NCBI GenBank assembly: GCA_900548505.1 | Contig: URKI01000009.1 | Coordinates: forward strand, 1-54,844 | Direction of reading: 5' to 3' | Source of the DNA: an uncultured Oscillibacter sp. | GTDB lineage: Bacteria > Bacillota > Clostridia > Oscillospirales > Oscillospiraceae | Length of the DNA: 54,844 nt | Part shown: positions 30,671 through 37,788 of the stretch, in pieces | Layout of the letters: each line of letters starts with the position of its first letter | How positions within the stretch are numbered: the stretch's first letter is position 1 | The notes under the pieces: generated by a model | The model's input: the letters and a program-made list of their open reading frames with translations, nothing else | What the model was told of the DNA's origin: nothing | Databases searched by the model: none | Program-made: the position numbers and the translations under genes

Positions 30671-33600
30671 ATGAAAAAATTCCTTCGCCGCACCTTATCG
30701 TTGTGCCTTGCGTCGGCCCTGGCCTGCTCCTTGGGCGTGGGCGCCGCCGCGTCGGAGGCACTGGGAGAGGACCTGCTGTTTCAGGACAAGCTGCTCAATG
30801 AACAGACGCAGCTTTCTACCAACGTGTTCTGGAGCACCAGCTACTCCGATCTGAGAACGGAGAACCTCATTACTTACACGCCCAACGAGTCCGTTACCCC
30901 CGTGGTGACGTACGGCAGCGTGCTCACCGCCTGCAATACCATCTCCTCCGCCGCCAAGACCCTGGAGGATCAGGGCTACCGCGTGGTGGCCGGCATGAAC
31001 GGCGACTTCTACAACTTCGGCACGGGCCTGCCCATCGGCCTTGTGATGACCGAGGGTCAGATCCGCAGCAGCGACGGCGGCTATTACGCCATCGGCTTCC
31101 GCGCTGACGGTACCGCCGTGCTGGGCAAGCCCACCATCAAGGTCTCTGCCGACCTGGGCTACGCCGTGGCGGACGACTCCGGCTACACCACCCAGGTGGT
31201 GCGCCAGCTGGCCGGCGTCAACAAGGCCCGGGTGTCCACCGGCGGCATCTACCTCTATACCTATGACTTCAATGCCAAGCACACCACCGGCACCACCGAG
31301 GCCGGCGTGGACGTGCTGTGCACCATCCAGGAGGGTACGCTGGGATTGAACGAGCCCCTGGTGGTCACGGTGGACGAGGTGCGGGAGACTTCCGCCGCCA
31401 CGCCCATCGGAGAGAACCAGGTGGTGCTCTCCGCCAATGCCCAGTCCAACAGCTACTATGTGGACGCCCTGCGCAAGATCCCCGTGGGCTCCACCATCAC
31501 CTTCACCGCCACTGCTTCCAGCGAGGAGTGGAATGACGTGGAGTACGCCCTGGGCGCCCTCTACTCCCTGGTGGAAAACGGCGCCGTGGTCTCCGGGCTC
31601 CCCTCCGGCACCGACCCCCGCACCGCCGTGGGCCAGAAGGCCGACGGCACGCTGGTGTTCTACACCATTGACGGCCGCAAATCCGGCCACTCCATCGGCG
31701 CGTCCATGACCCAGGTGGCCCAGCGGCTCATTGAGCTGGGCTGTGTGACGGCGCTGTGCCTGGATGGCGGCGGCTCCACCACCATGACCGTCACCCAGCC
31801 GGACGCCACCACCGCCAAGACCGTCAACACCCCCTCCGGCGGCAGCGAGCGCTCCGTCAGCAACCAGGTGTTCCTGGTGGCCACCAGCGAGCCCAGCGAC
31901 GAGCTGAGCCACTTCTATGTCCAGGCGGACAACCAGTATGTACTGGCAGGCAGCAAGGTCCATATCTCCGCCTCCGCCGTGGATACCAACTATATCCCCA
32001 TGGATTCCGACTTTGAGCTGTCGGCAGACGACGGCGAGCTGGACGGCGACGTGCTGACCACGCCCAATTACGCCTGCGACGTCACCGTCACCGCCGAGCG
32101 GCGGGGCAAGAGCGGCTCCACCACGGTCCACGCCATCGAGACCCCGGATTCCATCTCCGTGCAGAACGGCGGCAGTGCCGTCACCTCCATCAGCGTGGCG
32201 CCTGGCTCCTCCGCCACCCTCACCGCCTCCGCCATGTACCGCCACCTGCCTCTCAAGGCAGATCCCGAGGCGTTCACCTGGTCGGTCAGCGGTGACATCG
32301 GCACCATCAGCTCCACCGGCGTCTTTACGGCCACCACGCCCGGCAGCGGCACCATCACCGTCTCCGCCGGCGGCAAGAGCACCACGGTGCAGGTGACCGT
32401 TTCCAAGATCGCCCTGTCTACCCTGGAGGACTTCGAGGCCTCTGACCTCTACACCAAGTTCACCGATATGGGCAGCGGCATGTCCATGACCCAGGCCACC
32501 GATGCCGACCATGTGCGCATGGGCCGCGGCTCCGGCCGGATCGACTATGTGCTCCAGGGCGACGGCACTGCCACTCTGGGCGCTTACAAGACCTTCTCCA
32601 GCGCCTACTCCACCCTGAACTTCTGGGTGTACGGCGACGGCTCCGGCAATACCCTCAGCATCCTCACCTCCGACGGCGGCGAGGAGATGGAGACTCAGGC
32701 GGCCGTGCTGGACTTCACCGGCTGGCGTCAGATCTCCGTCCAGCTGCCCACCGGCACCGTGACGCTCACGGGCCTCCGGCTCACCGGCGTGCTTCAGTAC
32801 GGCACCGACGAGATGGGCTGGGAGACCGTCACCTATCCCAACAGCACCGGCGCCATTTACGTGGACCAGATGGTGGCCTCCTATAACGGCATCGTGGATA
32901 CCTCGGTGCCCGCCGTCACCGCCTCTTTGGTGAACGACGGCTGGAAGGTCACCGGCACGATCCTGGACGATACCGACGGCGTGCTGCCCAAGTCCTCCGT
33001 GTCCGTCTCCTACAACGGCGCGCCTATGGACTTTGACTACAACGCCTCCACCGGCAAGTTCACCGTGTTCCTGCCCGGCCCCGGCGAGACCCATGAGGCC
33101 ATGCGGGTGACCGTTACGGCCCGGGATGCCTCCGGCAACATCGGCCGGGCCTCCGTGGATGTGGAGGCTCTGGGCGTGGACCACAAGTTCACCGACATCG
33201 ACGGCTACTGGGGCGCCACCTACGCCGACTTCCTCTATAACGCCGGCATCACCACCGGCTACGATGACGGCACGTTCCGGCCCAACCAGAACATCTCCCG
33301 TGCCCAGTTCTCCGTGATGCTCTACCGGTATCTGGGCCTGGACGCTGAGGACTACTCCGGCACGTCCCTGCCCTTCGCGGACCTTGCGTCTATCCCCGCC
33401 TATGCCCTGCCTGCCGTGCAGGCGCTCTACAGCGAGGGCATCGTCAACGGCACCACCGGCGCCGATGGCCAGCTGTACTTCAATCCCGGCGCCAGCCTGA
33501 CCCGTGCCCAGGCGGCCACCATGATCGGCCGCACCCAGGAAAAGGGCTACGCCACTGTGGAGCTGACCTTCACGGACGCCGCCTCCATCCCCGGCTATGC

Positions 33601-33724
33601 CGCCTACTATATCCAGACCATGGCGGCCCAGGGAGTCATCGGCGGCTACGCGGACGGCTCCTTCCGCCCCAGCGCCAACATTACCCGGGGCCAGATGGCC
33701 AAGATCCTCTATAACCTCATGTGA
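30671..33724 (+). CDS. Secreted surface protein: phosphodiester glycosidase domain, Ig-like domains and three SLH repeats
   Basis: A 1017-residue exported protein. Signal peptide about 1-27 (basic MKKFLRR, hydrophobic core, AAA cut region). Residues about 75-405 form a NAGPA-type (phosphodiester glycosidase) domain: GMNGDFYNFGTGLPIGLVMTEG and LCLDGGGSTTM are its hallmark motifs. Then come bacterial Ig-like modules (about 410-580, with TWSVSGDIGTISSTGVFTAT of the Big_2 type), a beta-sandwich resembling a carbohydrate-binding module (about 590-725), another Ig-like module, and three SLH repeats (about 835-1017: KFTDIDGYW..GYDDGTFRPNQNISRAQF, then two more). SLH repeats tether proteins to pyruvylated secondary wall polymer. 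It probably trims phosphodiester-linked sugars at the cell surface. Single gene with its own promoter and terminator. Confidence 0.93.
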   Translation: MKKFLRRTLSLCLASALACSLGVGAAASEALGEDLLFQDKLLNEQTQLSTNVFWSTSYSDLRTENLITYTPNESVTPVVTYGSVLTACNTISSAAKTLEDQGYRVVAGMNGDFYNFGTGLPIGLVMTEGQIRSSDGGYYAIGFRADGTAVLGKPTIKVSADLGYAVADDSGYTTQVVRQLAGVNKARVSTGGIYLYTYDFNAKHTTGTTEAGVDVLCTIQEGTLGLNEPLVVTVDEVRETSAATPIGENQVVLSANAQSNSYYVDALRKIPVGSTITFTATASSEEWNDVEYALGALYSLVENGAVVSGLPSGTDPRTAVGQKADGTLVFYTIDGRKSGHSIGASMTQVAQRLIELGCVTALCLDGGGSTTMTVTQPDATTAKTVNTPSGGSERSVSNQVFLVATSEPSDELSHFYVQADNQYVLAGSKVHISASAVDTNYIPMDSDFELSADDGELDGDVLTTPNYACDVTVTAERRGKSGSTTVHAIETPDSISVQNGGSAVTSISVAPGSSATLTASAMYRHLPLKADPEAFTWSVSGDIGTISSTGVFTATTPGSGTITVSAGGKSTTVQVTVSKIALSTLEDFEASDLYTKFTDMGSGMSMTQATDADHVRMGRGSGRIDYVLQGDGTATLGAYKTFSSAYSTLNFWVYGDGSGNTLSILTSDGGEEMETQAAVLDFTGWRQISVQLPTGTVTLTGLRLTGVLQYGTDEMGWETVTYPNSTGAIYVDQMVASYNGIVDTSVPAVTASLVNDGWKVTGTILDDTDGVLPKSSVSVSYNGAPMDFDYNASTGKFTVFLPGPGETHEAMRVTVTARDASGNIGRASVDVEALGVDHKFTDIDGYWGATYADFLYNAGITTGYDDGTFRPNQNISRAQFSVMLYRYLGLDAEDYSGTSLPFADLASIPAYALPAVQALYSEGIVNGTTGADGQLYFNPGASLTRAQAATMIGRTQEKGYATVELTFTDAASIPGYAAYYIQTMAAQGVIGGYADGSFRPSANITRGQMAKILYNLM

Positions 33725-33736
33725 CCCAACAGAACG

Positions 33737-33774
33737 GGAAAGCCGGCACGAAAGTGCCGGCTTTCCTTTTTTTG
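33737..33774 (+). terminator. Terminator of the SLH surface-protein gene
   Basis: GAAAGCCGGCAC/GTGCCGGCTTTC stem with a GAAA loop, then C and TTTTTTT. Confidence 0.9.
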
Positions 33775-33785
33775 CAAACGGGACA

Positions 33786-33814
33786 TTGCAATTTGCGCGG
33801 GGATATGATATGAT
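33786..33814 (+). promoter_or_regulatory. Promoter of the CorC-like transporter leader
   Basis: TTGCAA - 17 bases - TATGAT; predicted start near 33820, about 178 bases before the start codon. Confidence 0.72.
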
Positions 33815-33819
33815 ACCTA

Positions 33820-33947
33820 ACAATCATCGGCCGCTTGGCCAGGGAAGGAATCGTGAAATTTCGTGGACGAACCCCCGTTGCCCGCCCATACATATCTGTT
33901 TTTTCAAGGACAGTCTGACTCCGCCAAGGGGTGAGACTGCCCTTTTT
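33820..33947 (+). ncRNA. Structured leader with internal terminator (candidate cis-regulatory RNA)
   Basis: Between the promoter and the CNNM/CorC gene lies a leader of about 130 bases. It contains a GGCC-GCTT-GGCC hairpin, an A/G-rich middle and a C-rich strand (ACCCCCGTTGCCCGCCC). It ends in a stem-loop at 33908-33942 (CAGTCT..ACTCC-GCCAA-GGGGT..AGACTG, interrupted by one mismatch) followed by TTTTT. An intrinsic terminator inside a 5' leader is the classic layout of a transcriptional riboswitch or attenuator. CTGT at 33895-33898 could compete with the terminator by pairing with ACAG in its left arm. I do not recognise a known riboswitch consensus. Given the downstream gene, a metal-ion ligand is a guess. 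Confidence 0.5.
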
Positions 33948-33997
33948 CGCGCTTCCGCCTGTATTTAAAAAATGTTTTAGGAGTGATGATTTCCCCC

Positions 33998-35275
33998 ATG
34001 GACAGTTCCAGTATTGCCCAGATAATCGCCATTGTGCTGCTGATCGCCATGTCAGCCTACTTCTCCGCCACGGAGACCGCCTTTTCCAGCCTCAACAAGA
34101 TCCGCCTCAAGAGCAAGGCGGAAGCAGGAGACAGCCGCGCGGCGCTGACGCTGCGCATGGCGGAAGACTATGACCGCCTGCTCTCCACCATCCTCATCGG
34201 CAACAACATCGTCAACATCACCGCCACCACCGTGGGCACCGTGCTCTTCACGGACCTGGTGGGCCAGGGCTACGGCCCCACTGTCTCCACCGTGGTGCTG
34301 ACGGTGGCCGTGCTGATCTTCGGCGAGATCTCTCCCAAGTCCATCGCCAAGGAGAGCCCGGAGGCCTTTGCCATGGCCTCTGCCCCGCTGCTGCGGGTGC
34401 TGCTGGCGGTGCTGACGCCGCTGAACTTCCTGTTCTCCCAGTGGAAGCGCCTGCTCAGCCGTATCATCCGCACCTCCGACGACCCGGGCATCACCGAAGA
34501 GGAGCTCATCACCATGGTGTCTGAGGCGGAGAACGAGGGCGGCCTGGACGAGCACGAGAGCGAGCTGATCCGCTCGGCCATCGAGTTCGGCGACCTGGAG
34601 GTGGGCGATATCCTCACGCCCCGCGTGGAGATCGCCGCCGTGGCCCGGGATGCCACCATGGACGAGGTGGGCGCCGTGTTCGCCGAGAGCGGCTACTCCC
34701 GCCTGCCGGTGTATCAGAACAGCCTGGACGACATTATGGGCGTGGTCCACGAAAAGGACTTCTACGCCGCCCGCTACCGGGGCCAGACGGACCTGGAGGG
34801 CTGCATCGCCCCCATCCATTACACCACCCCCAACACCCGGGTGGACCATCTGCTGCGCACGCTCCAGGTGGAAAAGTCCCACATGGCCGTGGTGGTGGAC
34901 GAGTACGGCGGCACCGAGGGCATCGTCACCATGGAGGACATCGTGGAGGAGCTGGTGGGCGAGATCTGGGACGAGCACGACGAGGTGATCGAGCAGATCC
35001 GCAAGCAGAGCGACGGCAGCTACCTCATTGCCTGCGCCGCGGACCTGAGCGACCTTTACGACCTGTTCTCCATCCGGGGCGACTGCGACGCCAGCACCGT
35101 CTCCGGCTGGGTCATCGAACAGCTGGGCCGTCTGCCCAAGACCGGCGACCAGTTCCAGTCCGAGGGGCTGGATGTGACCGTCACCCGGGCCGACCGGCGC
35201 CGGGCCCTGGAGATCCGGGTGCGGGTCCTGGAGGACGACGCCTCCGGCCAGGGAACCAAACATACGGGAAATTGA
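33998..35275 (+). CDS. CNNM/CorC-HlyC family membrane transporter
   Basis: A 425-residue protein with an N-terminal DUF21/CNNM transmembrane domain (about 1-185: SAYFSATETAFSSLNKIRLK, IGNNIVNITATTVGTVLF and FGEISPKSIAKE). A CBS pair follows (about 200-325; VGDILTPRVEIAAV, YSRLPVYQNSLDDIMGVVHEKDF, HMAVVVDEYGGTEGIVTMEDIVEELVGEIWDE), then a C-terminal CorC_HlyC domain. Related proteins export Mg2+ (or Co2+) under nucleotide control through the CBS domains. The start is uncertain: AGGAG lies 14 bases before ATG 33998 and 2 before ATG 33986. 33998 is chosen because the N-terminus then resembles family members. It follows the attenuator-like leader; a CmpB-like gene follows 7 bases later. Confidence 0.92.
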   Translation: MDSSSIAQIIAIVLLIAMSAYFSATETAFSSLNKIRLKSKAEAGDSRAALTLRMAEDYDRLLSTILIGNNIVNITATTVGTVLFTDLVGQGYGPTVSTVVLTVAVLIFGEISPKSIAKESPEAFAMASAPLLRVLLAVLTPLNFLFSQWKRLLSRIIRTSDDPGITEEELITMVSEAENEGGLDEHESELIRSAIEFGDLEVGDILTPRVEIAAVARDATMDEVGAVFAESGYSRLPVYQNSLDDIMGVVHEKDFYAARYRGQTDLEGCIAPIHYTTPNTRVDHLLRTLQVEKSHMAVVVDEYGGTEGIVTMEDIVEELVGEIWDEHDEVIEQIRKQSDGSYLIACAADLSDLYDLFSIRGDCDASTVSGWVIEQLGRLPKTGDQFQSEGLDVTVTRADRRRALEIRVRVLEDDASGQGTKHTGN

Positions 35276-35282
35276 GGAAACT

Positions 35283-36317
35283 ATGCACATTTATACGACG
35301 GGACAGTGGGTATTGCTGTTCTTCTTCTATTGCTTCTGCGGCTGGGTATGGGAGAGCTGCTATGTCTCCCTCTGCCAGCGACGCTGGGTGAACCGGGGCT
35401 TTCTCCACGGGCCGCTGCTGCCCATCTACGGCTCCGGCGCCATTTTGATCCTGTTCGTCACGCTGCCGGCGGCAAACCATTTGTGGCTGGTGTACGTGCT
35501 GGGCCTGGTGGCCGCCACGGCGCTGGAGTATGTGACCGGCGCCGTCATGGAGCGGCTGTTCGGCGTGCGCTACTGGGATTATTCCAAACATTGGTGCAAT
35601 CTTAACGGCTATATCTGCCTCTCCAGCTCCATTGCCTGGGGCTTCTTCTCCGTGCTGCTGGTGCGCTTCATCCACCCGCCGGTAGGGAGATTGCTGGCCG
35701 ACGTGCCCTCCTTTTTGGTGGACCCGGCGGCGCTGGTGCTGACCATCGCCTTTACGGTGGACGTGGTGCGCTCCACCCAGGAGGCTTTGGACCTGCGGGA
35801 GATGCTCACCCGTCTTGCCGAGGAGAACGAGGATATCCGCCGCCTGGCCCGCCGGGCGGAGGTGGCTGCGGCCTTTGCCGGGGACGACCTGCGCCGTTTC
35901 CGGGAGCGGACAGAGGTGGAAAAGCTGCTGCTGCAAAACCGCATCGAGTCGGAGCTGGCAGAGCAGCGTGAGGCCCACCAGGCCCGGAAGCTGCGCCGCC
36001 GGGAGGCCGCCCAGGAGCGTATCCGCCGCCGGGCGGAGGCCAAGCTCCAGGCGCTGGCCAACATTGCCCAGACGCTGGAAATGGCCCGGAACAACCTGGA
36101 GAACGTGGCCGACGCGGCAGACGCCTCTCTGGAGAGCCGCCGGGCGGATCTGGACGAGTGCATCGCCCGCCTGCGCCGGTGGGAGGTGTCCATCCGCAGC
36201 CGCAGCGAAAACGTGTATCGCCGCTCTTTGCGGATCCTGGAGAACAACCCTACCGCCCGCGCCCGCCAGGAGCGGGGCGAGGTGCTGGAGGCCCTGCGCC
36301 GTCTGCTGGATCGCTGA
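35283..36317 (+). CDS. CmpB-like (putative ABC transporter permease family) membrane protein with long coiled-coil tail
   Basis: A 344-residue protein. Residues 1-165 are hydrophobic with about five helices and carry the CmpB/DUF1113 hallmarks FFYCFCGWVWESCYVS, RGFLHGPLLPIYGSGA, LEYVTGAVMERLFGVRYWDYS and NLNGYICLSSSIAWGF. Residues about 180-300 are unusually rich in Arg, Glu, Ala and Leu and should form a long cytoplasmic coiled coil. Biochemical function is unknown. It starts 7 bases after the CorC gene with GAGGAAAC as RBS, so the pair is likely co-expressed. A terminator follows. Confidence 0.8.
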   Translation: MHIYTTGQWVLLFFFYCFCGWVWESCYVSLCQRRWVNRGFLHGPLLPIYGSGAILILFVTLPAANHLWLVYVLGLVAATALEYVTGAVMERLFGVRYWDYSKHWCNLNGYICLSSSIAWGFFSVLLVRFIHPPVGRLLADVPSFLVDPAALVLTIAFTVDVVRSTQEALDLREMLTRLAEENEDIRRLARRAEVAAAFAGDDLRRFRERTEVEKLLLQNRIESELAEQREAHQARKLRRREAAQERIRRRAEAKLQALANIAQTLEMARNNLENVADAADASLESRRADLDECIARLRRWEVSIRSRSENVYRRSLRILENNPTARARQERGEVLEALRRLLDR

Positions 36318-36325
36318 AAAAGCTG

Positions 36326-36358
36326 AAAAAAGGAACGCCTGCGGGCGTTCCTTTTTTT
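36326..36358. terminator. Terminator after the CmpB-like gene
   Basis: AAAGGAACGCC/GGCGTTCCTTT stem with a TGCG-type loop and T7 on the right, A-rich on the left. Confidence 0.88.
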
Positions 36359-36429
36359 GCGGCGTGGGCGGATAGTTTTTCGCCGCCGGGAGATGCTATG
36401 GAAAACCATGTGAGAAAGAAGGAGAAGCC

Positions 36430-36873
36430 ATGGATCTCACGCCCCAGGAATACCAGGCCTATGTAAAACAAAAGGCGGCCAAGTCCCCCATCGTCCGGGA
36501 CACGGCCCAGGCCTTTGCCATCGGCGGCACCATCTGCGTTCTCGGGCAGGCCATCCAGTCGGCGTGGATGTCCGGCGGCCTTGGCCGAGAGGACGCCGGC
36601 ACGGCCACCGCCTGCACGCTGGTGTTCCTCTCCGCCCTGCTGACGGGGCTGAACGTCTATCAGAAGCTGGCCCGCTTCGGCGGTGCCGGCACCCTGGTGC
36701 CCATCACCGGCTTTGCCAACGCCGTGGCGGCCCCTGCCATCGACTTTAAAAGCGAGGGCTATATCACCGGCATGGCCTCCCGCATGTTCCAGGTGGCGGG
36801 GCCGGTCATCGTGTTCGGCACCAGCGCCGCCGTGGTGTACGGCACGGTGCTGATGCTGCTGGGCGGACAATAG
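36430..36873 (+). CDS. spoVAC: Stage V sporulation protein AC
   Basis: A 147-residue integral membrane protein with four hydrophobic segments. N-terminal YQAYVKQKAAKSPIVRDTAQAFAIGGTICVLGQAIQ and C-terminal AVAAPAIDFKSEGYITGMASRMFQVAGPVIVFG match SpoVAC, a mechanosensitive channel component of the spore inner membrane that moves Ca-dipicolinate during sporulation and germination. SpoVAD and SpoVAE, normally the next genes in the spoVA operon, do not follow here; the gene stands alone between two terminators. AAGGAGAAGCC provides the RBS. I could not identify a clear SigG promoter. Confidence 0.9.
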   Translation: MDLTPQEYQAYVKQKAAKSPIVRDTAQAFAIGGTICVLGQAIQSAWMSGGLGREDAGTATACTLVFLSALLTGLNVYQKLARFGGAGTLVPITGFANAVAAPAIDFKSEGYITGMASRMFQVAGPVIVFGTSAAVVYGTVLMLLGGQ

Positions 36874-36905
36874 AAAAAGCGGCGCGGTGATCCGCGCCGC
36901 TTTTT
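36874..36905. terminator. Bidirectional terminator between spoVAC and dfx
   Basis: AAAAAGCGGCGCGG/CCGCGCCGCTTTTT perfect stem with loop TGAT, between convergent genes. Confidence 0.92.
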
Positions 36906-36919
36906 ATGCCGTTTGTTGC

Positions 36920-37294
36920 TCAGATTTCCTTCTTCCAGAGACCGTGGAGGTTGCAGTAGGCGTACACCGCCTTGACCTGCTGGCCGTCCGCCAGGGCGAA
37001 CACGGTCCGGGGCTCCTCGCCGGGATGGAACCAGTGCACCAGGGCGTCCCGCTCGGTCTCCACGGCCACCCACTGGATGAAATGCTCCTCCGTCATGGGA
37101 TGGGCCACGGTGCCCACTTCCACGGTGACGCGGCCGTCAGAGACGAAGACCGCGGGCACGTGCTTTTCCACCGCCGCGTCGGTGACGCCGGCCTCCAGCA
37201 GCTCCATGGGCTCGCCGCAGCAGTGGACGGGCACCTTGGAAGAGGTCAGCTTGGTGATGATGTTGCCGCAATGTCTGCAAATATAAAACTTCAT
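36920..37294 (-). CDS. dfx: Desulfoferrodoxin (superoxide reductase)
   Basis: A 124-residue two-domain superoxide reductase that converts superoxide to hydrogen peroxide without making oxygen, which suits strict anaerobes. The N-terminal desulforedoxin domain has FYICRHCGNI and HCCGEPM (the Fe(Cys)4 centre I). The SOR domain carries EKHVPAVF, VGTVAHPMTEEHFIQW and VYAYCNLHGLW, which give the His4-Cys centre II; the Glu/Lys of EKHVP is the catalytic loop. It takes electrons from rubredoxin, which is not encoded in this window. AAAAGGAG precedes ATG 37294. A 16-base palindrome lies upstream. Confidence 0.97.
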   Translation of the reverse strand: MKFYICRHCGNIITKLTSSKVPVHCCGEPMELLEAGVTDAAVEKHVPAVFVSDGRVTVEVGTVAHPMTEEHFIQWVAVETERDALVHWFHPGEEPRTVFALADGQQVKAVYAYCNLHGLWKKEI

Positions 37295-37369
37295 AATTTG
37301 TCGCTCCTTTTTATTGATCGGGTGGATTTCTTATCTGTTTCCATATTAGCAGATTCTGATGTACGAATA

Positions 37370-37385
37370 TGTTGTATTTACAACA
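37370..37385. promoter_or_regulatory. Palindrome upstream of dfx, candidate operator
   Basis: TGTTGTA-TT-TACAACA, perfect seven-base arms, in an AT-rich patch. It lies just upstream of a TAATAT -10 candidate (37343-37348, minus strand) where a -35 box is missing, so it could be an activator or repressor site. It does not match the PerR or Rex consensus as I know them. Confidence 0.4.
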
Positions 37386-37446
37386 AAAACGAAAGTTTTC
37401 CTGGAAATTTTTTGTGCCCCGCAGAGAGCGGCTTGCCTGCGGTGGG

Positions 37447-37498
37447 CGGGCAAAAGGCCTCCGGCGGCGTTTTTCGCCTGTTTCGGCCTTTTTGCCCG
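37447..37498. repeat. Large GC-rich inverted repeat in the dfx-topoisomerase gap
   Basis: CGGGCAAAAGGCC (37447-37459) and GGCCTTTTTGCCCG (37485-37498) pair with one bulged T around a 25-base loop that itself contains GGCG-TTTTT-CGCC. The 494-base gap 37295-37788 otherwise contains AT-rich edges, the DnaA-box-like patch and a promoter; no credible protein gene is seen in it. Confidence 0.5.
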
Positions 37499-37582
37499 GT
37501 ATGGCGGCCCCGGCGGGGCGTTTTGCCGGAATCGCGAATTTTTTTGGAAGTTCAAAAGTTTACATAACAATGTTGAAAACTC

Positions 37583-37621
37583 TGTGGAAACTGTGAAAAA
37601 CCCTGCTGTACAAGTGGATAA
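37583..37621. promoter_or_regulatory. Cluster of DnaA-box-like sequences
   Basis: TGTGGAAAC (37583), TGTGAAAAA (37592) and AGTGGATAA (37613), all in the same orientation, match TGTGNATAA at 7-8 of 9 positions within 39 bases of AT-rich DNA upstream of the topoisomerase operon. No dnaA or dnaN gene is nearby. Near-matches of this length can arise by chance. Confidence 0.3.
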
Positions 37622-37716
37622 AGGGGTGACAGACGGGTTATGGGAAATTTTACGCAACAACATTTCCGGCGAAATGGGGCGGATGGGCACGGTCGGGGGC
37701 GGATTTTCCCCGGCGC

Positions 37717-37745
37717 TTGCGCCGCAACGGCGTGTGTGCTACAAT
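37717..37745 (+). promoter_or_regulatory. Promoter of the topoisomerase operon
   Basis: TTGCGC - 17 bases - TACAAT with an extended -10 (TGC directly before), 44 bases upstream of the first start codon. Confidence 0.6.
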
Positions 37746-37788
37746 GCTTGTATGAAATTGGGGCACTTTGCGCCCTTTGGGAGGAACT

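Noticed and set aside
30695..33823. 1042-codon open frame on the minus strand across the SLH protein gene
   Set aside because: Shadow of the plus-strand gene, which has a signal peptide, recognisable domains, promoter and terminator; the antisense product is low complexity.
33820..33950. Assigning the CorC leader to the M-box, yybP-ykoY or NiCo riboswitch
   Set aside because: None of the conserved strands I know from those classes is present; left as unclassified.
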